64,000 nucleotides of DNA. Source: Cristatella mucedo (lineage: Eukaryota; Bryozoa; Phylactolaemata; Cristatellidae). The translations under genes were made by a program, and so were the position numbers. Below the pieces are notes generated by a model. The model was not told where the DNA came from. It did no database searches and saw only the letters and a list, made by a program, of their open reading frames with translations. Shown in pieces: positions 23,046 to 34,097 of this stretch. Position 1 is the first letter of the stretch. The number at the start of each line of letters is the position of its first letter. The stretch covers positions 1,457,001 through 1,521,000 of the forward strand of contig WPIO01000042.1 of the NCBI GenBank assembly GCA_009760855.2, read 5' to 3'.

Positions 23046-23135
23046 TGAAGCACTCTTGCGAAGGAAACACGTCTCCACACTTAGGCTCCCTGCGTCTCTA
23101 GGGAGGACGGCCCAAATAGACAAAGGAGCCCGAAC
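23046..23135. repeat. diverged direct repeat copy 2, without the microsatellite
   Basis: AAGCACTCTTGCGAAGGAAA...CCACACTTAGG followed directly by GCGTCTCTAGGGAGGACGGC and CAAATAG...GGAGCCCGAAC. Confidence 0.7.
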
Positions 23136-24706
23136 TAACGGAATATCTCAAACCATATCAGCTACGTTTAGCTCGCACCGGCAAATCTTTATGCCGAGAC
23201 CACGTGGGAGCGCGCACGAACAAAACACAAAAGAAACACAAAATACTGGCTCGGGTGCGATACGACCAAAATCGGTGGAGTCCACCGAATTCTCTTAGAG
23301 CTGCCTCGTCCCTCTGTCCCTTTAATCGCCGGCGAACAGCCAGCCCTCCTCTCTCGCTTTCAGAGAAACGAGTCCGACGGCGTCGAAACGAAGCCGGAGA
23401 GAGAAGCCCGACAAAAAACCAAGAGCGAGCGTCGCTCGCCTCTTAAATACTTAGCTGAGACGATGGGGCAAGAGCTTATTGGTATTGGGCCCGACACCAT
23501 GGCCCATTGCGGCAAGGAATTAATACCGTCACTAGGCCACTGGAATGGCACCCCTGGTCAGCTTGAATGCCGAATCCAGACGATTTCTTTTGGACAGAGT
23601 GATGGCCGAGGTTGACAGGCCAGCCAACATCAATCAGCAGCTCCCGCGGATATCAGACCAATTCTAAAGGCCGAGTCGCCACCGCTTGTCTATGAGCTTC
23701 CTGGCTCGCTCTTAAGCTCTAGTTCTCTAACCGCACTGGCGCTCCTCTCTGGCTCACTGCTCCAGAACAAAGGAGTTCTTGCCCGCCGCCGAACAGCTCT
23801 CGTCCGTGCTAAAATTAAGCCAAGGCCAGCAAGGCGCTACAGTACTACTTCACTCTGACAGCGTTTCCGCGTGCATCGGTACATTGTTATTCTTCCCATT
23901 TCGAAATCAGGGTAAGGTTGGAATCAGGCCGCCAGCGACCGGACGGCCTAAACCAGCCGTGCGTAACTGCCAAGTAACAGCTCTGACACATGGCGTGCTT
24001 AGAGGCAGCGAAGCGAAGGCGTTTCCTTCTCGGCAACACGGAGCGTGCAGCAGTAGCACTCAACCTACATGAGCCTGACCCTTGACCAGCACCTCTGGCT
24101 ATGCATAACTGAGATGCCAAGATTTCACTGCAAGCCGAGTGTACGCGCGCGCGCCTTCAAAACGCCTCCTCCTTCGCGCGAGGACCCGGCTGTGACTACA
24201 GGAACGACTTTGCTAATAGTGATTGATGGCTCATTGAAGCTTGGGCTCTGGAGAGGGTGGGTCATTTCCGTGTCAAAACTACAGCGTGACCGTCGGCATT
24301 GTTCAGCTCCTCGCTTGAATTAACAGGCCTAAGGCTCCGCTGTGTGGCAGCCGCAGCCGCAGGGTAACTTCTGTGAGCACGTGCACGTGAGGCGGCGACT
24401 CGAGGAAGACAGGCGGCTGGCATAGCTAGCGGCTTCACGTCCGACTTCAGCTGCAGCAGATCTGGCGCCTCCCCGCGCCTCCACCGACGCAGCCACTGGA
24501 CTGACGCAGCCACCGACAGAGGCCGCCACCGGAGCTCAAGCGTCCATTGCTGCTCGCTGCGCCACTCTTCGACCGGAGCTGTGGAGGCATTGCTTCGTCG
24601 CTCCGCTACCGCTCGCTCAGTAGCCGGCGCCGTCACTCAAGCAGCACCCAAGGTAGGAGATAGGAAGTAGACTGCAGCTCCAAGTGGTCTGCTCTGGCGT
24701 CTGCAA
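23136..24706. other. intergenic, GC-rich upstream flank of the membrane-protein gene
   Basis: No recognised gene. The last 400 bp are rich in GC and CAG/CCG triplets and would hold the promoter and 5' leader of the ORF at 24707. I see no clear TATA box. Confidence 0.35.
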
Positions 24707-26122
24707 GTGATGGCTGCACTACTTTTGCCGCTTAAAATCTCCGTCTTCGCTGCTTTCGCGGCTCACTTGGGCGCATTAGTACACGGAAGCGTTGCGGTGA
24801 CGGCGCTTACCTGCGCTGCGAATAGTCGCAGCGCTACAGTCATCGCAAATACGACTTGGCAGTCAATTAGGGTTTCGAGCCCCATTGGCCACGGAGATTG
24901 CACCACCTACGTCGACCTACCGAATAGCTCGGCCTCCCAGACCGAACCACCGCACCCGCCGCCGCCGCCGCTGCTGCTGCTGCTGAAGATTGACAGCTTG
25001 CAGCTGGTGCCGCCCGGAAGTTCTTGCGTCTACAACGATACGACGCTAACCCTATATTTGAGAGACACGAGTTCTGCACGCACGCCGTACGTATGCAGCA
25101 CAGGCGCTTCCGCTGAGTGGTACATGTGGACGAATGAGTCGCTAAAAGTATACCTGTACGTGCCTGAGAACCCGTCTGCCACTACTTCGCCTTCATTCGC
25201 CTTGGCATTCGTGACAGCTTCGGCCACGAACGTGTGCAACACGAGGAATGGCTCTTTGGAGACTACCGTAGACGACGAGCTGTACGTGTTCGCGCCAGAC
25301 AAGCGGTACTCCGCCATTCCGCCTAACGACGCACCGTGCTCAGATTACAACTACACGATGACGATCGCCCCGGCGAATGCATCCAGCCAGCTCAGCCTGT
25401 TCGTTCTAGCCGCCCCTTGGAAGGGCGGCTGCAGGGTGCTCCTAGTCAACGGAAGTCGTGGCCACGACAATGACACGTACCATGCCGAGGTCGGCGAGCC
25501 GATGAAGCTCACGTACGAACTCGCCCCCTACTGCAGCAAGTCGGGCACATTTGACGCGTTCACTATACGAGTGAACGCGGACGCTGGCGGCGGCGGCCAG
25601 ATCCAGCAGCTGCAATCTACCACAGCGTCGGTGTCCAGTGGCAAACCGTCAGCTTCGGCTTTTTACAGTGATGGAGCGGCTGACTCGAGCTCGTCCGCAA
25701 TCCCCGAGATGAACGCCGGCGCTTCGACCGGGAACGGCTCGCCCAGCGTGAGCGTCGTAGCCGGAGCATCGGCGGCCGCGGGTGTGACTGCGATAGGACT
25801 GCTGACTGGCCTGACGGTCGTCGTCGTTGTCCGAAGGCGCCGACGGCAGTCGCGCCTGCCTTCGAAACGAGCCAACTCTCCAGGCGTGCGCGGAGCTCAG
25901 CCGCCATTGCACGGGGACGAAGCCCCAAGCGACTACGGGCAGCAGCAGTACTCGCTCTACGAAGGGTCGCCGGTGTGCGATCGCCGCAGCTCAGCCGTTG
26001 CAAGGTCATCGTCAGAAGGTCGCACCCAAGCACCGCCCCTCAGCCGAGGCCACCAGTTTCCCACCGAATCCGAGATTCACATGGTCGACAACGATCTGTA
26101 CGGCACGGCCTTTGGATCTTAA
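24707..26122 (+). CDS. predicted type I membrane glycoprotein of unknown function
   Basis: This 471-residue single-exon frame has the layout of a cell-surface protein. Residues 1-28 form a hydrophobic signal peptide (LPLKISVFAAFAAHLGALVH). The ectodomain, to about residue 345, holds around ten N-X-S/T sequons (such as NTTW, NSSA, NDTT, NESL, NGSL, NYTM, NASS, NGSR) and eight cysteines. One membrane span follows (about 346-373, AAAGVTAIGLLTGLTVVVVV), stopped by RRRRRQSR. The cytoplasmic tail of about 95 residues is rich in Ser, Pro and Gln and has tyrosine motifs (SDYGQQQYSLYEG and the C-terminal DNDLYGTAFGS). A CCG/CTG run encodes PPPPPLLLLL inside the ectodomain (about residues 84-95). Codon use is GC-rich and evenly coding, unlike the surrounding repeats. 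I recognise no domain family. The tail resembles signalling tails of invertebrate surface receptors in general style only. The second Met (24710) is an equally good start. Upstream or downstream exons cannot be excluded. Confidence 0.75.
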   Translation: MMAALLLPLKISVFAAFAAHLGALVHGSVAVTALTCAANSRSATVIANTTWQSIRVSSPIGHGDCTTYVDLPNSSASQTEPPHPPPPPLLLLLKIDSLQLVPPGSSCVYNDTTLTLYLRDTSSARTPYVCSTGASAEWYMWTNESLKVYLYVPENPSATTSPSFALAFVTASATNVCNTRNGSLETTVDDELYVFAPDKRYSAIPPNDAPCSDYNYTMTIAPANASSQLSLFVLAAPWKGGCRVLLVNGSRGHDNDTYHAEVGEPMKLTYELAPYCSKSGTFDAFTIRVNADAGGGGQIQQLQSTTASVSSGKPSASAFYSDGAADSSSSAIPEMNAGASTGNGSPSVSVVAGASAAAGVTAIGLLTGLTVVVVVRRRRRQSRLPSKRANSPGVRGAQPPLHGDEAPSDYGQQQYSLYEGSPVCDRRSSAVARSSSEGRTQAPPLSRGHQFPTESEIHMVDNDLYGTAFGS

Positions 26123-27916
26123 CCTGTCGCCCGCTGTAACTGAAAGCAAAGCATTGAGTTTGTACGGGCTGTGAAAGCTTCAATGCGAAGCGAAGCCAAA
26201 TATACGCTTTACCAATGTAAAGTGAAGCTTACTGTCGGCTGAGGTAACACTGATGGTGAGGCAGCCGATGCGAAAGTGAAGCCTTGTGAGTTGTCAGCTT
26301 ATCGACATTCTCTGTGTGGAACTCGCGGAAGCTATGTATGCATGTCTGGGGGGCCCGCTCAACTAAACCTGCTGCTCGGTAGGGGGGCCTCGAGACAGGC
26401 GGCGGCTCGTCGCTTCAAGCGCTTCGGAGGGTTAGTGCGTTCAGCGCGTCCTGGATGTCCGGGGCGAGGCTCCAGCACCCTTCTGAGCTCGGGGGGGGGG
26501 CAGTGACTGTTCCTCACAGCTACCAGCAGCACCGTCACTAGAGCCGCAGCTGCAGAAAAAACGTAGAGAAATGCCTGAACGTCGAAGAGTTTGGTGCGAC
26601 GAGCGTCTCAGACAGACTCGTTGCACGTGAATTGCAGCGTAAGGCTCTGCGTGAACAGTAACTCATACGAAATGACCAAGTCTGACATTAAAAGGGAGCA
26701 GGTGTTTGGTCCGATTTTCGTATCTGCCAGCCATATTAGAAGTCCTAGATGTATCAGGCCCATGGAATGAGAGCCCACCTTCAGTGCTCATCCATATGTC
26801 AGTATCGCGCTGCTCGCTAGCCTTCCTAAATCCTGCTATTGTGTCAACGGTCTTGTCCTTACGTAATCGTGGGTTATTGCGATAGCTCGTTGGCTCGTTA
26901 AAAATGAGTAGCCCTGCTTTTCAGAATCTGGTCTCCAGAATCCGAGAAATTGTATAGTACTAGGATATTTGCATAGAGCCCAAAAAGAGCAGAATTGAAT
27001 TGCGGGTACTTTGAATTCTCTGAAAAAGAACGCATTCAGATTGCTTTTGCCGCTAACGGCCTCACACAGATCAGCCTACCACCGGTTGCTGAGGACGCGG
27101 CCGCTCGTCGCTGGGTGGAGTTGCCTGACCTTGCCCTCACTTGCCTGGTCCAGTGTAAGTCGGGCGAGAGATTCACTCTCCGGTCACCCACCAAAGCAGG
27201 AGTAGCGGTTGCAGTGAAGTGCAAAATTCTTATTTGCAAGCACACCGATTCATTCGTACAGAAATTTGGCCTGAGAACGCGAGCGAAAACTTGAGGCTGA
27301 CACTCCAGTACAGTCCAGTGTTGAACGACGTACAGTCTTGAACGACAAACGCAAGCTCAACCGATGGAGCACTGGACTGGCATTCCAAAGGACCGCCGGA
27401 TCGCTCACCGTTTGAGAAGAAAACTGTTTTCGGCGTTCCGTCCAGCGGCAGATAACTTGCGGCTGCATTGCCTTTCAAATTACAGAAACTACATGCACAG
27501 CGGCAGCACTCATAAGCCCGTAAAGGACAACTCACACGGGCTGTCGCAGTAAGTAAGCGTGGTGATTCGGCAACAGAGAGGCTTAGTATTCTAGAGCAAA
27601 TCCCACTGGTTAGTTGTGACACCTGTCATGCCGACCCTTCGGTTCGCCAATCTTTCACTGTAGCGAGCCTTCTCGTGGACGTGATGAAGCGCTTCAGTAG
27701 TGGTGCACGAAGTGAACTGAACGAACTAATAGCCTAAGCCGACGACGCGTAACCAGGTGAAGCAGGTCGTGTAGCAGCGGCCTCCGAGATACAATAAAAA
27801 AAATGTGAATCGGTGGCTGCTCTCAGCACACGCCTAGTTAGCCAACCTAGTTAGGAGCTAACTGGCTTTCGCCGAGCAGAAGCTATAGCGTCAGCAGCCA
27901 CGTGCCCACTTTGCCA
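26123..27916. other. unassigned interval downstream of the membrane-protein gene
   Basis: Presumed 3' untranslated sequence followed by intergenic DNA. A poly-G run is near 26490-26500. Open frames at 26995-27294 and 27364-27552 show no known family and no convincing splice context. Confidence 0.4.
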
Positions 27917-28065
27917 CGCTGGTTTGACCCTACGGTTGAGATGCTCGCTCCGACAAAGGTCAAGGTGAATGTATTGTATGGCTGAGGTCTTGGGCTCGAG
28001 CCCCGTGGCTTTGGTGAAGCGCCTGAATAGAGATTGTTCTCTTAGGGCGCTATACAAATATTTGG
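27917..28065 (+). mobile_element. SINE family 2 copy with intact 3' stem-loop
   Basis: The tRNA-like head (GGTTTGACCCTACGGTTGAG) and B-box (GGGCTCGAGCCCC at about 27990) are followed by AAGCGCCTGAATAGAGATTG, TTCTCTTAGGGCGC and TATACAAATATT. The tail parallels the LINE family B 3' end at 18675-18735. Confidence 0.85.
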
Positions 28066-28085
28066 ACATTTATGTGCGTGAGTGA

Positions 28086-28089
<4 letters not shown>

Positions 28090-28161
<72 letters not shown>

Positions 28162-28220
28162 AAGTGTGTGTGTGCGTGAGTGTGCGTGAGTGTGTGTGCG
28201 TGTGTGTGTGTGTGTGTATG
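28090..28220. repeat. (GT)n microsatellite, interrupted
   Basis: A GT repeat of about 130 bp with GC and GA interruptions after 28158. The HTHT frames on the minus strand are artefacts. Confidence 0.97.
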
Positions 28221-29039
28221 CCTGTGTGTGTGCACGCGCTCGCGTGTACTTGCCGCCAGCTTCGAGCGACTGAAGAAGCCTTAATAGGGTGATAGTTAGA
28301 AGGGCTCTCGTGCGGTACCGAGAGGCACCAAACAGCACCGATGAGCAAACTCTGACATTTCGAAGGTCACGGGCATGGCCTTCGAAGATTCACTGAATCT
28401 TTACCCAGTGAATCTTTACCCAGCAGCCCATAAGATTACTCTAGGCAATAATACTTATGAGCGATTACAGGTAACTGCCATTTTTTTGCTGTAACATAAA
28501 TATCACAGAATGATGATAATTTAGAAATTTTATGTGCATTACATTGATATTGACTATAGGGCCAGTATGAGTTAGACTAGTATGAGGCTACTACAACCTT
28601 TATAGGTGTCTCGGAATAAATAAAAATAGCGAGCACATTAAATCCTCACCCCCACCTCCTTGTGTGAATAGTAATTGTTAGCTCTTTTTTCCGTAGGATT
28701 AAAGGCAACCGCGGTCGTGATCGAAAAACAATCCAAGTAACAACAACCAACGCCAACCACCAAAAAGGTGGTAATGAATGCTTTCTTTATATGCAGCATC
28801 TGTAAAGTGCCTAGATTCGGTTCTCCAAGGGCGAAATGCAAATGTATTATAATTACTATGAGTATTAGAAAAGCCATGTGAGTACTAAAGTTTCAGAATT
28901 AATTTGGCCTGCTAATCAATTTCGTCCAAGTATCAAATATGTTGTGGTATGCCACCCTTCCCGATATCCCTCGAGAGATGGCGTTAATCAGTCGAACTTG
29001 GTACTCATCAGGCGTACTATTAATCCAGCAGCTCAACTT
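28221..29039. other. unassigned AT-rich interval with a LINE-tail scrap
   Basis: 28799-28865 holds a diverged family B tail (TGTAAAGTGCCTAGATTCGG...CAAGGGCGAAATG). Otherwise nothing recognisable. Confidence 0.45.
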
Positions 29040-29755
29040 AATGATTGACTTTGGAATGCTCACTCAGTGTTTATTAAACCCGTGATAATACATGAAATAA
29101 TTATTGATGGTGATCTTGACCTGCTCGCTATGACTAAGACCTGGCTGGAATGGACAAACAGTCCGACTATTACCGACGCTCCCACGATGGCTTTTTCGTT
29201 CTTTCATACCCCAAGATCAATAAAAACCGAAAGAGTTGCCATTGTAGCCCGCTCCTCCCTAAATTTCAAGCCACGGGTAGACCCCTAGAAACAGTCTTGA
29301 GAATATTTTGTCTTAAGTACCTCCAATAAAGAGCTACAAGTGGGGGGGGGGGAGTAATCTGTCGCCCATCCGGCAACAAGTAGCACAGATTTATCTAATC
29401 TCATTTTAAGTATGTGTGCAAGAAATCGATCTTTCCTGGCTATGAATTATTTCAACATTCATTTTGATGACTTAACTGAGGCCTTTAGCGCCAAATTTCT
29501 TGCACTCACTGATTTCTCGTCTCTTTCTGTGGCTCATGTGCTTGACAATATTCACAACAAGGGTCACTCACTCGATCAAATATTCTCTCACGAAGTGTGT
29601 GCTTTCATCCCCGATTATCACCAAATCCAGGTCATCTGATCGTATGCTGATTTAGTTCAATCTAATGTGTGTGCCCTTCTACAAATCCAAAGTCATCTGA
29701 GAAGCGAGAAACCTCGAGAACCTTGATGTCGATGCTGTCGGAGCAAAAATGTCTT

Positions 29756-30178
29756 AATAATAATGATAATAGATTTGCCTAGCACCCTCGGAGAGCTAAG
29801 TCTCTTTCTGGGCACTTGAAAATTGCTGTGAAGGAAGCATGATCAAAAGGCTAGCGATAGCATGCTCAATAAGCAACAAGCATAACATGGTTAGAGGTTT
29901 CAGGCACAAGGTCAGCATGTAAATATGGTTGGTGACAGCACGCACAGTGTGAGCATGCATAACCACATAAAAGACGAACTCACATGGACCTCATTGATGC
30001 CGCGATAAATTGATGCGTTTTCAGTTTTCTTTTAGAAGTGGTCAAGCCAGGGAATCTCATAAAGTAAGTCGGATGTGGTTTCTTGGCTTTGGGAGCTTAC
30101 GAACTAAAGGCACGGTATCCAAAGGATTCGAGGTTTGTTCGAGGAATAGGTAAACAATTTGATTCCTAAACGAGAGTG
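29756..30178 (-). mobile_element. LINE family B 3' fragment nested in the 29040 element
   Basis: It begins with the reversed tail (TAATAATAATGATAAT, then TCGGAGAGCTAAGTCTCTTT) and extends about 420 bp into the family B C-terminal region (reversed AAAGGATTCGAGGTTTGTTC). It is inverted relative to its host. Confidence 0.8.
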
Positions 30179-31034
30179 CTTTTCTCCCTTGCTGCTCAAG
30201 CCCCCATCCCACCCATCCCATCCATCACTGCGAACACATGACATCGGAACACACGACACTTGCTGACGTGGTTAACAAGTTAGCTAGATCTATCAAGCCC
30301 AAGCTTGACAAAGCTTATGCAAGATCTGGATTGACCGCTGTAGATCATGCCAGCGGATCCTAACAAAGGCCGAGTTTAGCTTCAACAAAAATTGTGTTGA
30401 CTCACAGAAGCACATCCCTAAAACTCTTATGTCTATCATAAGCCATCTCCTCAAGCGCTCCCGGGTTAGCTCCTTGCCTGGCGATCCTTGTGGTGACCAG
30501 ACCTGACCTTTGGTGACGCTTCTGTAGCTGCTTTGTTAAGATCAGAAAGCCCATCCCGATTATATTGCAGCCTCCTCTCTTGACTACTGTCACGCAATTA
30601 CATCTACATATGACTGCTGTCCATCGATTCCGTACACTACCTTGATGTTTACGTCCAAGGTGACACCGAGTGACCTCATCGTGAAAATCTTCTCCCAGTC
30701 AAAAAGGACTGCTAGTCCTCTGGACCCTATCTCTACTGCCCTACTTCTACTATGCTTAGATCTGCTGCTGCCAGGCAGTAACATTATCAATACGTCCTTA
30801 GCCTCAGGTCATGTCCCTGCACCTTTCAAAAAGGCTGTTGTTAGGCTGCTGATAAGGAAAGCAACGCTTGACCGAGAGCATTTTCGCTGCACCCACCCAG
30901 TCTCCCTTCGCCGGTTCCTATAGATATATATATACCCTGGAACGAGTTGTGGCAGACCAACTGAACTCTTATATTGAGACCTCAAACCTAGTAAGTAAGT
31001 TCCAGTCTGGATTTAGACCTATCCACTCCACAGA

Positions 31035-33284
31035 TAGGGTTTACTGGTAACTGTTTAAAAGTAACAGTAAAACAGCTGTTTTTGGCCCAAAATAAAAATA
31101 AACAGGTTATTTCAACTGTTTCACTCTTTCCAAAGGAAATTTAAAAAAAAAAACTATAGCTAAAGCTCCAATTTTCATTGTGAATATGAAACGCTTAACG
31201 GAAAAAAAACATTTTTTAAATTTCATTTAAAGGTGCTAGTGATTTGTAATGATGATTTTATTAAATTGGCCAAAAACTAAAGTTAAAGTGCAATTTTGCA
31301 AAACTTACGTAAGATATTAATTAAATTGGTCCTGTGGCATCATAAAATATAGAAGTTTTTTCAGCTTTCTACACTTTTGGAATACGCCAAAAAACGAAAG
31401 AATCGGATTCATGAAAAGCTATAAGGTCGATGTGGACGATGCAATAAAATCGTCAATCGTTCTAGAAACTAAATGATAACATTGAACAAATATCTAAAAA
31501 TAAATGGAATTAATTTTGATAAACCTGCTGTGAGAGTGTACATCGAAGGAAGAGTTCCTGAACAATAAGAGGTAAAAAACGATTTCTGATCTGCTGGTGC
31601 AAATGAGTCTGAAGAGAATTGTTACCGATCTGGCTATTGATGGATTGACGATTGGAGCTAGTACAAGAAACAAGTATATACGGAAATCAATCTCGTGGCA
31701 AGAGTACAAACTTCCAGCGAACAAATGTGGTGTGTTTAAGCTGGTGCATGATGGTCTCAAAGAAAAGAGACTCCAAACGATTGCCGACATTAAGAGAAAA
31801 CTCGAGAGAAGAGTACAGTTTAGCGTGACAGATTATGAATACACAACTTGCGAGAGGATGTTAATTCTTTGGAGTCAGCATTCTCGATAGCGGCAATGAA
31901 ACATCAGTTGAGACGGGTCTTCTTTGCACATTTGGTTCGTGCACTTCTTTCGATATGGTAGAATCAATGGAACAGCATTTCACCATTTTTGGAATAATAA
32001 CGCAGAGGGATTTGGTGAGATCTACTCAAGATGGCACTTGAGTAAATATGAAGTCCGTTAGCCAAACTGAACGGTTCTGCTTACACCATGGCCTGCACCT
32101 TGGAGACACATTGTACAAGAAGAGTACTGAGATGAACAATTTAAACCTAGAGAAAGACGGTATTAATTAAACGGACAATTTAGGAACAGGTACGGACTTG
32201 GAAGTGATTAGCGATGATACATTGGAGACGCCAATTACCACGATCTGCAAGCGAAATCACGCAAGCTCTTCAAATTGATCACAAATTAACTGTTCAAAAT
32301 AATGCCTCTCGATCCTAAGGAAATGCTGAGTTCGGACGCAAGATTGAACTGAATTTTGGTGGGAAGATGAGCTGGTACTCTCATCCTAACAATGTTAGAG
32401 CTGCTAGAAGCCGACAGAATTCGCCATCCACGAAATATTAACCAAATTTTAGGCGGTGGAAATGATTGAGATATTAGATTTTTACGCTGTTAAAACACTA
32501 CTGAAGGCAGTGGAATCTGAGAAACTTGCTGCTGATAATATAAGTCGAGATGACCGTACATTGATGAGTGATGATACAACTTTAGAATTTGTGTTTAACG
32601 AGCTTTCTAATCTGAATAATTGCATTAATACTAAGCTCTTTTAAAATTTGAAGTGTCTCAAGGAAGAGAGATTGAATAGAGATGTCATGAACCTTTTGCA
32701 AAGCCTCGAAGATCCATCTGTTGCCCTGTCAAAAACTACGATAGATTTCGCAGAAAATCTAGCATCCCGTCCATTTAGAGTCAACGGTGTACGAGTTGTC
32801 ACCGAACAGTCATCAAATTATGCTGAAAATGTGAACTTGTCTCTTCAATTTGAATTGAATTTGTGGCTTCACTAAAATGGAACATTGATTGAGTTGGAGG
32901 GCAAGACAGTTTCAAATAGCTCAACTCTAAATGAGCTTTTCAGCAACTCTGCCCAGCACACTACTAATCTACAAAAATTGTACACCCAATTATATCCTTT
33001 AAACGGACATCAACATCGATGGACGTTATAAGAATTCTGCTCAGTCTGTACGAAATCAAGATCACGACTCTCAGACAAGTCACTTAATGCACTCGTATTA
33101 TTGAACAATTTATATGAGAAGTAAAAATGCACTAATTTTTAACTTGATCGCTAAAGACATATAATAAAACGGTGTTCACAGAAAAAATGATCCATTGACT
33201 TTTAAACTAATAAAAAAATGGAAAAAGTCAATAGCTTTTTTTTGCCAGCAGGTCTTTTTTCAAAAATGACTTTCACAAACCCTA
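31035..33284 (+). mobile_element. degenerate hAT DNA transposon (~2.25 kb)
   Basis: The outer ends are TAGGGTTT at 31035 and its complement AAACCCTA at 33277-33284, short terminal inverted repeats of hAT type. The interior is clearly more AT-rich than the flanks and holds a broken transposase-like gene. An 8-bp target duplication, expected for hAT, is not evident (TCCACAGA versus ACACGGAG), probably through decay. It sits inside the RT region of a family B LINE. Confidence 0.75.
31597..32875 (+). pseudogene. hAT-family transposase remnant
   Basis: Fragments fall in hAT transposase order across changing frames. First is YKLPANKCGVFKLVHDGLKE followed by RRVQFSVTDYEYTTC (31700-31860), resembling the region around the first catalytic Asp (RFSVTxDEWTS-like). 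Next are ETGLLCTFGSC and RDLVRSTQDGT (31900-32038), resembling the xDIVAxTTDGAS block. Then comes FCLHHGLHLGDTLYKK (32070-32115), resembling the hAT CxAHxLHL signature. The later frames at 32456-32644 and 32648-32875 (LKAVESEKLAADNISRDD, LMSDDTTLEFVFNEL) resemble the C-terminal helical part. Stops follow several blocks, so it is inactive. Recognition is from memory of the family. A profile search would settle it. Confidence 0.75.
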
Positions 33285-33915
33285 ACACGGAGTGATTACT
33301 GATTAGGTTGTAAAACGACTTTCAAGGGAATGCAGACTTGGAATGTGACGCCCCTGCTCACTCTGCTTGATCTTTCGGAAGCATTCTACATTCTATCGAT
33401 CACCGAGTACTTTTTGAGAGCTTCTTATCTTGCCTCACAGACACTACACTGCAATGGTTCAGGTCCAGCCTCAGTGGAAGACTCCAGAGTGAAGATGTTA
33501 TGTAAACGTACAAATACTATTGACGGAACCACTTAAGTACCGGGAACCTCAATCGATATGCTCGGACGGCTTCTCTTCGCAACTTACATTCACCATCTTG
33601 CCGATGTGATTGCCAGACACAAACTGGGCTTTCAGTTCTACACACTTAGTTGCATCTTTGCTTCGGTCCCTCCTACTACTCAAGCACGTCGAATTCTCTG
33701 TACACCATTGCTGCATGTCTTAATGATATCGCCTCATTTTTCACTGCAAACTTTCTTAAATTGAATGACGACCAAACCAACCTACGACTTCAGGGAAACC
33801 ATGTCTGATTCAGAAATTCGAAAACCTAACGACCGCAATCGGCCCCACCTGCGTATCTCCTGTAAAATCTGCCGGTAATCTATTGTATTCAAAAGTGACC
33901 ATTTCATTAGATAAT

Positions 33916-34097
33916 AAGAATAGAAAAACACTTGATAAAGGTCCCTCGGAGAACTCAATCTATTTGTAGGCGCTTTACATTTGCTGCAAAGGCTCCACAA
34001 TCGAATGGCTAGAATGGCTAGCATGCTCACTCAATAAAAAAGACTATCGCGGCTAGTGGTGACATGCAAAAGGTCAGCTTGCAATTGCGGTTAATGT
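33916..34097 (-). mobile_element. LINE family B 3'-tail fragment
   Basis: Reversed tail sequence (TTGATAAAGGTCCCTCGGAG, AGGCGCTTTACATTTGCTGC) abuts the 3' end of the family A element that follows. Confidence 0.8.

Larger units (their letters stand above)
29040..33915 (+). mobile_element. LINE family B host element carrying two nested insertions
   Basis: Three separated parts lie in LINE order on the plus strand. 29040-29755 is an AP-endonuclease domain (GDLDLLAMTKTWLE, IKTERVAIVARSSLNFK, MNYFNIHFDDLTEAFSAKFL, NKGHSLDQIFSH). 30180-31034 is the linker and RT start (SKRTASPLDPISTALLLLCL, then LERVVADQLNSYIETSNLVS). 33285-33915 is the RT core around IHHLADVIARHKLGFQFY. The first gap is filled by an inverted family B fragment (29756-30178) and the second by a hAT element (31035-33284). 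The sequence on the two sides of the first gap joins in register with the uninterrupted copy at 15040-15130. The element is truncated at 33915 by another LINE tail. Confidence 0.8.

Noticed and set aside
31035-31045. TAGGGTTT ends as telomere-like repeats
   Set aside because: It occurs once at each end, in inverted orientation, and not as a tandem array, so it fits transposon termini rather than telomeric DNA.
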